NCBI GenBank assembly: GCA_015487405.1
Contig: WFPV01000221.1
Location: 1 to 5,661 of the forward strand
DNA: 5,661 nucleotides
Source of the DNA: Aquifex sp.
Lineage (GTDB): Bacteria; Aquificota; Aquificia; Aquificales; Aquificaceae
Direction: 5' to 3'
Positions within the stretch are counted from its first letter, which is position 1, and every line of letters begins with the position of its first letter. Positions 1-5,392 of this stretch are shown piece by piece. The notes beneath the pieces are model-generated. The model was given only the letters and a program-made list of their open reading frames with translations. It did no database searches and was not told the origin of the DNA. Both the position numbers and the translations under genes were made by a program.

Positions 1-144
1 AGAGTCAATAGAAACGAAGCTTTGCATTCCAAGCTAAGGGACAAGTTAGCAGCATTTAAGCGAAGGACTAAAGCCTTCTTCCGGTCTTTTCGCTCTCTCC
101 ATTATGCTCTCGCTCTTTTTACCTACTATCATCTATTTGGGTAA
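1..144 (+). CDS. C-terminal end of a DDE-type transposase (partial, open at left edge)
   Basis: Frame 1 is open from the first base to a TAA at 142-144, giving 47 residues that begin RVNRNEALHSKLRDKL and end ALALFTYYHLFG. A Glu in an R-N-E context is followed by LR-K/R-L, then F-K-R-R-T-K and an aromatic/Ser stretch. This is the usual layout of the last helix of IS1-like and related DDE transposases, where that Glu is the third catalytic acid. The family assignment is by pattern only and could equally be another short DDE family of thermophiles. The start lies outside the window, so I cannot tell an intact element from a remnant. The 57 bases between its stop and apgM should contain the element's right end, but no terminal inverted repeat can be tested without the left end. 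Confidence 0.6.
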   Translation, partial: RVNRNEALHSKLRDKLAAFKRRTKAFFRSFRSLHYALALFTYYHLFG

Positions 145-201
145 GAACCTCCCCAAGGTGCTTATTCCTTATAAACGAGCTTTTAGCTTAGAATAAGTCC
201 T

Positions 202-1425
202 ATGGATATCCTAAAGGGGCTAATAAAAAAGAACGGCTCAAAAATACTTCTCATTGTTCTTGATGGACTCGGCGGACTTCCCGTAAAAGATGGAAGAACT
301 GAGCTTGAGCTTGCGAGAACACCGAATTTAGATGAGCTCGTTAAAAAATCTGCAACAGGAATGCACGTTCCTGTAGATTACGGCATAACTCCCGGGAGCG
401 GACCCGGACATCTCGGACTGTTCGGATACGACCCAGTTAGGTATCAAATTGGAAGGGGAATATTGGAAGCCTTAGGCTTGGGGATGGAGGTAAAAGATAC
501 CGACATAGCGGTTAGGGGGAACTACGCCACCGTTAGGTACGAAAATGGAACTCCCGTAGTTGTTGATAGAAGGGCTGGACGGATACCTACGGAGGAAAAC
601 AGAAGGATAACCCAAAAACTTCAGGAAAGTATAAAGGAGATTGACGGAGTTCAAATAATCCTAAAGCCCGGTATGGAACACAGGTTTGCCGTAATCTTCA
701 GATTCCCTGAGCCCCTACCTCCGGGAAGCGACGAGATTAACGATACGGACCCCCAAGAGGTGGGAAAGACTCCCCTCAAAGCTCAGGGAAAGAATCCCAA
801 CGCCGAAAAGGTCGCAGAGATTGTAAACAAGTTTGTGGAAAGAGCTGCACAAATTCTAAAGGATGAGCCGAAGGCTAATTATATACTCCTCAGGGGATTT
901 TCACAAAAACCCGATATTCCCACTATGGAGGAACGCTTCGGAGTAAAGCCTTGCTGTATAGCGGTTTATCCGATGTATAAAGGGCTTGCAAGCCTTGTGG
1001 GAATGGACATTATAGAGTTTAACGGAAACACCGTTCAGGATGAGATAGAAACCTTAAAAAGAGTGTGGAACGAGTATGACTTTTTCTTCGTCCACATTAA
1101 GAAAACTGACAGCTACGGAGAGGACGGAAACTACGAAGGAAAGATAAGTGTTATTGAGGATTTTGATAAACATCTTCCCCAGTTTCTGGAGCTGAAGCCA
1201 GACGTGTTGGCCATCACCGGGGACCACTCCACACCTTCAATAATAAAGGGACACTCCTGGCATCCTGTTCCCCTGCTCATTCATTCGCCTTACGTTCTTG
1301 GTGGAACCTCGGAAAGATTTACCGAACGGGAATGCCTCAAAGGCGAGCTGGGTATTATTCCTGCTCAGAAGATTATGCAACTGCTTCTTGCAAACGCGGG
1401 AAGGCTCAAAAAATTCGGGGCTTGA
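202..1425 (+). CDS. apgM: Cofactor-independent phosphoglycerate mutase, archaeal type (ApgM)
   Basis: It interconverts 3- and 2-phosphoglycerate in glycolysis/gluconeogenesis in the cytoplasm without 2,3-bisphosphoglycerate, as a metal enzyme of the alkaline phosphatase superfamily. The 407 residues match the usual length of about 400. An N-terminal strand with a metal-binding Asp is seen at 15-25 (ILLIVLDGLGG, D21). The phospho-acceptor serine is S66 in PGSGPGHLGLFGYDP. Late metal ligands lie in ITGDHSTPS (D341, H342) and GHSWHP (H351, H354). An acidic/His stretch HIKKTDSYGEDG sits between them, and the C-terminus KKFGA is typical. The ATG at 202 puts the first strand at the normal distance. 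No Shine-Dalgarno sequence precedes it; a possible -10 hexamer TAGAAT (189-194) lies only 7 nt upstream. It is followed after 2 nt by hpt, so the two are probably co-transcribed. The archaeal-type enzyme in a bacterium fits Aquificales. Confidence 0.95.
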   Translation: MDILKGLIKKNGSKILLIVLDGLGGLPVKDGRTELELARTPNLDELVKKSATGMHVPVDYGITPGSGPGHLGLFGYDPVRYQIGRGILEALGLGMEVKDTDIAVRGNYATVRYENGTPVVVDRRAGRIPTEENRRITQKLQESIKEIDGVQIILKPGMEHRFAVIFRFPEPLPPGSDEINDTDPQEVGKTPLKAQGKNPNAEKVAEIVNKFVERAAQILKDEPKANYILLRGFSQKPDIPTMEERFGVKPCCIAVYPMYKGLASLVGMDIIEFNGNTVQDEIETLKRVWNEYDFFFVHIKKTDSYGEDGNYEGKISVIEDFDKHLPQFLELKPDVLAITGDHSTPSIIKGHSWHPVPLLIHSPYVLGGTSERFTERECLKGELGIIPAQKIMQLLLANAGRLKKFGA

Positions 1426-1427
1426 AG

Positions 1428-1964
1428 ATGAAAGAGATTAGGGGAAAGAAACTAAAGCTCCTTATAAAGGAAGAGGACATAAAACGCAGAGTTAGGGAGC
1501 TTGCCAAGGAGATAGAAGCAAGCTTAGAAGGAGATGAGCCCCCAATATTTGTCGGTCTCCTCAAGGGGGCTTTCATCTTTCTATCCGACCTCGTTAGAGC
1601 TATGGATAGGTTCGTTTTTGTGGACTTTATGTGGGTCTCCAGCTACGGGCAGGCTATGGAGAGTAGTGGGAACATAAAAATCCTTAAGGATATAGAGAGC
1701 GATATAGAGGAAAGAGAAGTCATTCTCGTTGACGATATTCTGGATACCGGTCTTACTCTTAAAGAGATTTATGAATTTTTAAAAATGAAGAATCCCAAAA
1801 CTCTGAAAACCTGCGTTTTTCTGGATAAAAAAGAGCGCAGAAAGGTTCCCTTTGAAGCGGATTTCGTAGGATTTGAGGTTCCGAGCAAGTTTCTTGTAGG
1901 ATACGGACTTGACTGGGGAGAATACGGGAGGAATCTGCCGGAGATTTATGTGGTAGAAGACTAA
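1428..1964 (+). CDS. hpt: Hypoxanthine (guanine) phosphoribosyltransferase
   Basis: A purine salvage enzyme: it transfers phosphoribose from PRPP to hypoxanthine and/or guanine to make IMP/GMP in the cytoplasm. The protein is 178 residues, normal for bacterial Hpt. The loop GLLKGA (43-48) holds the cis-peptide LKG motif, SSYG (71-74) is the flexible-loop motif, and VILVDDILDTGLTL (98-111) is the PRPP-binding motif, with DD where Glu-Asp is common and the general-base Asp at 106. A C-terminal segment PSKFLVGYGLDWGEYGRNLPEI carries the purine-stacking and Mg/pyrophosphate region, with Trp where Tyr is usual. The frame stays open upstream to 1332, but that part lies inside apgM. The ATG at 1428, 2 nt after the apgM stop, gives the normal N-terminus. 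It has no clear ribosome binding site, so translational coupling to apgM is likely. Its stop overlaps that of the convergent transporter gene. Confidence 0.93.
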   Translation: MKEIRGKKLKLLIKEEDIKRRVRELAKEIEASLEGDEPPIFVGLLKGAFIFLSDLVRAMDRFVFVDFMWVSSYGQAMESSGNIKILKDIESDIEEREVILVDDILDTGLTLKEIYEFLKMKNPKTLKTCVFLDKKERRKVPFEADFVGFEVPSKFLVGYGLDWGEYGRNLPEIYVVED

Positions 1965-2887
1965 TGCTCGTGCCCGTGATGATGGTGATGGTGATGATGA
2001 AACTCTACTTTTCCGTGGTATAAAGGACACTGTTCTACACAGGCGTATCCCTCCCTTTCCAACTGAACGGTTGTGTGTTTTATTCCATACTTGTGGGCTA
2101 TCTCTTCAACGTTTTTTAGGATGTTGTTACATATGCTCGTGTCCTCTATGACTATGTGAACCGTTAAAATTTCCGTTCCGGGAGTTATGGACCAGACGTG
2201 GAGGTCGTGAACGTCCTTTACGCCTTCTAAGGATAGCAGTTCTTTTTCAAGTTCTTCCGTATTTATGTGGGATGGAGCTATCTCTAAGAGAACGTTGAGG
2301 GCTTCCTTTATGACGTTGTAGGCTGAAGGAAGAATAAGGAGTGCCACCGCAACGCTGAGAATTGGGTCCGCAATGTAAAGCTTCCATCCCAGGATTGCTA
2401 TACCTGCGATTATAGCCGCAATAGAGCCGAGTGTATCGGTTACCACGTGAAGCAGTGCCGCCTTCACGTTTATATTTTCCTCTGAATGTTTAAAGAGAAC
2501 GTAGCCCACAACGAGGTTAACTATTAAACCGAGAGTTGCGATAATAAGCATCTGAGCCCCGAGGACGGGCTCGGGATTTTGAAACCTTTGTAGTGCCTCA
2601 TAAATTATGTATCCTACGAGCCCCAGAAGGAAAACACCGTTTACAAGTGCTGCGAGGACTTCAAGTCTGTAAAGACCGTAGGTCATTCTCTTGTTCTTAA
2701 CCTTTAAAACCAGATACTGGGCGAGCAGTGCTATGGAAAGGGAGATAGCGTCCGTGAGCATGTGTCCTGCATCGGACAGGAGCGCGAGGCTGTTCGTCAG
2801 AATCCCGCCGATAAACTCAACGAATGCAAATCCGAAGATTACTAAAAAACTGAAAAGTAGAATCTTGAAACTCTTTTCTCGGTTCAT
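1961..2887 (-). CDS. Cation diffusion facilitator (CzcD/ZitB-like metal efflux) with polyHis tail
   Basis: An inner-membrane proton-coupled exporter of divalent metals, most likely Zn(II), acting as a dimer. The 308 residues (from ATG at 2887-2885) have six hydrophobic segments, roughly 9-29, 35-58, 76-98, 111-132, 149-168 and 172-192. The transport-site ligand pairs are visible: H42-D46 (SDAGHMLTD) in segment 2 and H147-D151 (LLHVVTDTLGS) in segment 5. The cytoplasmic domain carries DVHDLHVWSITPG, a family hallmark. The end is odd: after a Cys-containing CVEQCPLYHG there are eight consecutive His at 297-304, then G-H-E-H. CzcD-type proteins often carry His-rich segments, usually in the N-terminus or an inner loop; here it is C-terminal. 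A TTG directly upstream (2890-2888) could add one residue; neither start has a good ribosome site. It lies 50 nt downstream of the exonuclease gene on the same strand. Zn specificity is inferred. Confidence 0.92.
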   Translation of the reverse strand: MNREKSFKILLFSFLVIFGFAFVEFIGGILTNSLALLSDAGHMLTDAISLSIALLAQYLVLKVKNKRMTYGLYRLEVLAALVNGVFLLGLVGYIIYEALQRFQNPEPVLGAQMLIIATLGLIVNLVVGYVLFKHSEENINVKAALLHVVTDTLGSIAAIIAGIAILGWKLYIADPILSVAVALLILPSAYNVIKEALNVLLEIAPSHINTEELEKELLSLEGVKDVHDLHVWSITPGTEILTVHIVIEDTSICNNILKNVEEIAHKYGIKHTTVQLEREGYACVEQCPLYHGKVEFHHHHHHHHGHEH

Positions 2888-2900
2888 CAAGAATGATTTT

Positions 2901-2915
2901 ACGCCCTTCGGGCGT
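2901..2915. other. Short intercistronic hairpin between exonuclease and transporter genes
   Basis: ACGCCC and GGGCGT form a perfect 6-bp stem around a 3-base loop (TTC on +, GAA on -). A weaker 5-bp inverted repeat (ACCTG/CAGGT, 2921-2938) lies next to it. Both sit in the 50-nt gap of the minus-strand gene pair. No T-run follows the stem on either strand, so it is not a canonical terminator. It could be an attenuator or RNA-stability element setting expression of the transporter relative to the exonuclease. The function is unproven. Confidence 0.4.
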
Positions 2916-2937
2916 CCTATACCTGAGTTAAAGCAGG

Positions 2938-3657
2938 TTAAGAAATTCCTAGGGCTCTGCCCATCGTTTTCAGAACACGCTCGTATATTTTTGCGGCTGC
3001 AAGAACGTCGTAGAAGTTGTAAAGGGCAATCTCCTTAAACTTTCCATCTTCAAACTTTTCCTTCACCTCATCTCCGTTCATTATCTTTTTGGGCGTGTTT
3101 ATTCCGAGCCTTCTACAGATAAAGTCAAGGGTGTATAGTCTTCCCGCTCCGTGAAAAGAGATGAGCTCCAGCAAATCCAAGTGGTTGTTGTAGTCGTAGC
3201 GACTGCCCATTAAGTTCCTCGTAACTTCCACATCCAGTATCAGGGACTTGAGCATCAAGAAGTGGGCGTCAAATCCTCTCCCATTGAAGCTAATGATACG
3301 CTTCGCGTCCTTTATATGCTTCCAGAATATCTGGAGCAAAGCCTTTTCAGCCCTTTCTATGTTGTTACCGATAGGTATACCAAAGAACTTCACTGTTATA
3401 CCTTCTATCTTCTCTTCCTTTTGACTATCATCGTCTGCAAGATAGAGTATGTAGGCACATTTATCTTCGTAAACGAGCATCCCGAGACTAATGAGGTGGG
3501 CGGTGAAAGCCCAGAGACTCATCCTCTTTTTTATTTCTTCCTTTTGTTCTTCTGTGTCAGCACTTCTCAGTATGTAGGATAGTTCCTCGTCTGAAAGTTT
3601 CTCCTCGTTTAAAGGTATCGTCTCTATATCTATAATTACGGTTTTGTTCTTAAACAT
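2938..3657 (-). CDS. Predicted DEDDy 3'-5' exonuclease (PolB-proofreading-like)
   Basis: The protein is 239 residues with an RNase H-like 3'-5' exonuclease fold. ExoI is VIIDIETI with metal ligands D10 and E12 right at the N-terminus. ExoII is ISFNGRGFDAHFL with N125 and D130. ExoIII is YNFYD with Y213 and D217, the YxxxD form that marks the DEDDy branch. A middle motif HLDLLELISFHGA (about 159-171) followed by LDFICRRLGI is characteristic of stand-alone exonucleases related to the proofreading domain of family B DNA polymerases (PF10108-like), so a role in DNA maturation or repair is more likely than RNA processing, though this is inferred. The ATG at 3657-3655 is directly preceded by GAGGGAGG, a strong but unusually close ribosome site. 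It is divergent from the IS110 leader, and its promoter must lie within about 60-200 bases of the start. It probably shares a transcript with the downstream metal transporter; no functional link is evident. Confidence 0.85.
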   Translation of the reverse strand: MFKNKTVIIDIETIPLNEEKLSDEELSYILRSADTEEQKEEIKKRMSLWAFTAHLISLGMLVYEDKCAYILYLADDDSQKEEKIEGITVKFFGIPIGNNIERAEKALLQIFWKHIKDAKRIISFNGRGFDAHFLMLKSLILDVEVTRNLMGSRYDYNNHLDLLELISFHGAGRLYTLDFICRRLGINTPKKIMNGDEVKEKFEDGKFKEIALYNFYDVLAAAKIYERVLKTMGRALGIS

Positions 3658-3718
3658 CCTCCCTCTACTCAGTTATTATCTTACAATCCACTATAAGATG
3701 GATTTATACAGGAACTTA

Positions 3719-3747
3719 TTGAAAAATGTAATTAGCAGTTTTATAAA
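3719..3747 (+). promoter_or_regulatory. Near-consensus sigma-70-type promoter driving the IS110 leader
   Basis: TTGAAA at 3719-3724 and TATAAA at 3742-3747 are separated by exactly 17 bp, and each differs from consensus at one position. Transcription would start around 3753-3755, about 12 nt before the long hairpin and 135 nt before the transposase ATG. Noncoding position, spacing and direction make this the best promoter in the window. Confidence 0.6.
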
Positions 3748-3768
3748 TAGAAACAGGAGGGGCATTAG

Positions 3769-3830
3769 GGCAGAGACAGTTATTATTCTTGCCTCCGTAT
3801 TAGGAGGCAGAGATAACTATAATTCTTGCC
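3769..3830 (+). repeat. Two 25-bp imperfect direct repeats inside the leader hairpin
   Basis: Bases 3769-3793 and 3806-3830 match at 21 of 25 positions. Both begin GGCAGAGA and end ATTCTTGCC, with a 37-base period. The differences fall in the centre of the unit (positions 9, 11, 12 and 16). The two copies form the left and right arms of the folded leader, so the variable centres face each other in the middle stem and internal loops. Confidence 0.6.
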
Positions 3831-3836
3831 CTGTGT

Positions 3837-3881
3837 CCCTCCACCTTCCTAAACTCAAAAAATCTAAAAAAAGAAGGAGGG
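3837..3881 (+). promoter_or_regulatory. Ribosome binding site that can be sequestered by an upstream anti-SD
   Basis: AAGGAGG at 3874-3880 is a strong Shine-Dalgarno sequence 8 nt before the transposase ATG. The upstream CCCTCC (3837-3842) is exactly complementary to GGAGGG (3876-3881), and after a 3-base bulge TTC (3846-3848) can pair with GAA (3873-3875). This gives a 6+3 bp stem around a 24-base A-rich loop. Closing it would mask the ribosome site and hold transposase synthesis low. The pairing is seen in the sequence; its use as a switch is inferred. Confidence 0.4.
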
Positions 3882-3888
3882 AAAAACC

Positions 3889-5271
3889 ATGTCCAAAATC
3901 TGGGGAATAGACGTTTCTAAAAATTTTATTGTAGCCTTTGACGGTGAAAAAGTCTATAAGATTTCTAACGATGAGCTTGGGCTTCTTAATGAACTCTTTA
4001 AACCTAACGACATAGCGGTAATGGAACAAACAGGCGCTTACGGTGTCAGATATGCGGAAATCCTATCCTCCCTCGGTTGTAAAGTCTTATTTGCAGACGG
4101 AAAAGAATTCAAAGCTTTTAGGCACGGCAATATAAGAAAGAAAAGCGACACCTTAGACGCTAAATATCTAAGACAGTTCTTTTTAGACCCTCAAAAACGC
4201 AGACACTGTTATGAATACAACCCTCGTATGGTTTACACAAGAGCCTTAGTCCGCCAGCACATACGCAATAAAAAAGACCTCGTGATGCACATGAACCGCC
4301 TAAAACAATACCTCGCTGTAATCTTTCCCGAAAAAGAATACTACGACCTTCCTAAAAACAGATTTTTAAAAGCCTTAGACCAAATAGAAGTAGAGCTTTA
4401 TAATTCAATACATCCCTTTACGGACCTTGCACTTTCAGAACTCCGCAAACTCAGAGAAGCTTATAATGCCTTAAAACAAATAGAAAAAGAACTAAGCAAT
4501 ATAGCCCAAAACCACCCTGACTATGAAATCCTAAAAACCTTTCCCCACCTTAGCGACATCACAATAGCCACGCTGATAGCCTACTATTGGGACATAAACA
4601 GATTTAACAATGTGGACGCATTTATCGGATACACACTCATGGGAGTAAAATACGAGCAATCAGGACAAAAGAAAGATGCAAAAACAGACAAAGCAAGAAC
4701 GGAAATAAAAGGAAACTTCTATATGGTATTCATGCAAGCACATAAACAGAATAGTCCACTAAGACCTCTTACGGAGCTTGTTCAATTTCTTTGTTCAGGG
4801 AGAGGAAGCTATAAGAAAAGATACATAAAATTTTTAGACTTTCTCTTTAGGCTAATATACATAGCACTCAAGGAAAGAACGGATTTCAAAACCACTCTAA
4901 AACGTAGGATTTATAACATAGAAACAGATTTTCAACTAAAGCGACTAAAGAACCAATATACAAAGGAACTTATACAAATACAAAGGAGTCTAACAACGCA
5001 TTTTGAAATATTAAGGCTTGCAGAGTGTAAAGATATTTCTTCCCCTTCTTCCAAAGAAGGGGAGAGTGTCAAGTTTATTTCTAAAGCAAGCCATAACATA
5101 GAGGAGGGAGCAAATGAAAGTAAAACCGAGGATAGTTCTAACAAAGGGGGATGTAATAACAAGGATAGCGGAGGAAACAGGACACAAAAAGAATACTGTC
5201 AAGGAGATACTGAACATCTTTCTACGAATAGTGAAAGAGGAAGTAGGCAGGGGAAACGCCGTAGAACTTAG
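3889..5271 (+). CDS. IS110-family DEDD transposase with extended C-terminus
   Basis: The recombinase of an IS110-type element, known in this family to work with an element-encoded RNA. The N-terminal RuvC-like domain (about 1-150) shows the DEDD set: D8 in WGIDVSK, E46 in VMEQTGAYG, and D87 and D90 in KKSDTLDAKYL. A helical linker (about 120-205) follows. The Transposase_20 domain runs from about 213 to 330: LKTFPHLSDITIATLIAYYWDINRF, the EQSG segment near 256-259, and IKGN at 273-276. The usual (S/T)-K-x-G-N serine is not in place: residues 270-276 read RTEIKGN, with T271 and S258 the nearest hydroxyl residues. At 460 residues it is longer than the usual 300-400. The last 80 or so residues are Ser/Asn/Gly/Glu/Lys-rich, and from residue 409 they overlap the HU-like gene in another frame, so this tail is probably dispensable. 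The start is fixed by AAGGAGG at 3874-3880. Confidence 0.9.
   Translation: MSKIWGIDVSKNFIVAFDGEKVYKISNDELGLLNELFKPNDIAVMEQTGAYGVRYAEILSSLGCKVLFADGKEFKAFRHGNIRKKSDTLDAKYLRQFFLDPQKRRHCYEYNPRMVYTRALVRQHIRNKKDLVMHMNRLKQYLAVIFPEKEYYDLPKNRFLKALDQIEVELYNSIHPFTDLALSELRKLREAYNALKQIEKELSNIAQNHPDYEILKTFPHLSDITIATLIAYYWDINRFNNVDAFIGYTLMGVKYEQSGQKKDAKTDKARTEIKGNFYMVFMQAHKQNSPLRPLTELVQFLCSGRGSYKKRYIKFLDFLFRLIYIALKERTDFKTTLKRRIYNIETDFQLKRLKNQYTKELIQIQRSLTTHFEILRLAECKDISSPSSKEGESVKFISKASHNIEEGANESKTEDSSNKGGCNNKDSGGNRTQKEYCQGDTEHLSTNSERGSRQGKRRRT
5041..5063 (+). other. Perfect 10-bp stem hairpin in the transposase tail
   Basis: TCCCCTTCTT (5041-5050) and AAGAAGGGGA (5054-5063) are exact reverse complements around a CCA loop. 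The hairpin lies in the low-complexity part of the transposase frame, 50 bases before the HU-like start. No T-run follows it on the + strand, so it is not a standard terminator. It could be an RNA-processing or translation signal between the two genes, or a relic of the element's right end. Confidence 0.55.
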
Positions 5272-5392
5272 AGGATTTGGAAGATTTGAAAAACATATAC
5301 GGAGGTATAACACGCCTAAGGGAGTAGGAACGGTAGAGTCAATGAGGTTAAGGAGCTTTGTGAGGTATAACGATGAACAAACAAAAGATTAA
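5114..5392 (+). CDS. HU/IHF-family-like DNA-binding protein, divergent
   Basis: The protein is 92 residues, the normal HU size of about 90. The N-terminal helices match HU: LTKGDVITRIAEETGHKKNTVKEILNIFLRIVKEEVGRGN (about 9-48) corresponds to the dimerising helix pair. AVELRGFGRFEKHIRR (about 49-64) is the conserved beta-strand region in which GFG-F-E is diagnostic. The DNA-contacting arm is unusual: the RNPxTG tip is absent and the segment reads YNTPKGVG, keeping a Pro and Gly but shorter. The end VESMRLRSFVRYNDE replaces the usual P-x-FKxGKxLK. The start is supported by GAGGAGGGAG at 5101-5110. The first 158 bases of the gene lie within the transposase frame in a different phase, and its last 20 bases overlap the next gene, which implies one transcript. 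It is more likely an element-encoded architectural protein than the housekeeping HU; binding preference is unknown. Confidence 0.82.
   Translation: MKVKPRIVLTKGDVITRIAEETGHKKNTVKEILNIFLRIVKEEVGRGNAVELRGFGRFEKHIRRYNTPKGVGTVESMRLRSFVRYNDEQTKD

Larger units (their letters stand above)
3754..3888 (+). ncRNA. Candidate IS110 bridge RNA / structured transposase leader
   Basis: From the predicted transcription start to the transposase ATG there is no protein frame but strong folding potential. An outer stem pairs 3766-3773 with 3826-3833 (core GGGCA/TGCCC). A middle stem pairs AGTTAT (3778-3783) with ATAACT (3813-3818). An inner stem pairs TGCCTCC (3790-3796) with GGAGGCA (3803-3809) around GTATTA. 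Asymmetric internal loops separate them (3774-3777 against 3819-3825, and 3785-3788 against 3811). A second pairing, CCCTCC (3837-3842) with GGAGGG (3876-3881), closes an A-rich loop. IS110-group elements encode a noncoding bridge RNA in this position, with internal loops that pair to target and donor DNA. Assignment as a bridge RNA is inferred from position and shape. The 135 nt is a little short compared with roughly 170-200 nt for the best known case, so the RNA may start upstream or run into the gene. Confidence 0.45.
3658..5271 (+). mobile_element. IS110-family insertion sequence (boundaries not resolved)
   Basis: A complete IS110-type transposase frame is preceded by about 230 bases without a protein gene. 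That leader carries a promoter and strong secondary structure, as in IS110-group elements with a long noncoding left end. Members of this family generally lack terminal inverted repeats and clear target duplications, so the ends cannot be drawn from one copy. The left end should lie between the exonuclease start (3657) and the promoter (3719). The right end may lie near the end of the conserved transposase region, or beyond the HU-like gene if that gene is a passenger. The coordinates given are the outer limits supported by gene positions, not measured ends. Confidence 0.45.

Noticed and set aside
26..194. Imperfect inverted repeat between ATTCCAAGCTAAG (26-38) and the reverse complement of the 180-194 region, as a possible IS end pair.
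   Set aside because: The left arm lies inside the transposase reading frame, so it cannot be a terminal repeat, and the match is short with mismatches.
1332..1427. A 32-codon N-terminal extension of the hpt frame starting at ATG 1332.
   Set aside because: It lies inside apgM, its sequence is Cys/Arg-rich and unlike Hpt N-termini, and the ATG at 1428 gives the family's normal length.
2901..2915. A rho-independent terminator between the exonuclease and transporter genes.
   Set aside because: The stem is only 6 bp and no T-run follows it on either strand.
3262..3582. A plus-strand open frame of 106 codons opposite the exonuclease gene.
   Set aside because: The composition is aromatic/Leu-rich with no motif, and it is the complement of a clearly conserved exonuclease frame.
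3644..3910. A plus-strand frame of 88 codons across the IS110 leader.
   Set aside because: It starts inside the exonuclease gene, has no recognisable domain, and covers the promoter and hairpins, which explain the region better.
5011..5313. Minus-strand frames across the transposase tail and HU-like gene.
   Set aside because: They are antisense to the conserved HU-like frame and show no motifs or ribosome sites.
5302..5371. The 10-mer GAGGTATAAC repeated at 5302-5311 and 5362-5371.
   Set aside because: Both copies encode Arg-Tyr-Asn in the HU-like protein, there are only two, and they do not match GTATCTAAC; chance or codon reuse is enough.
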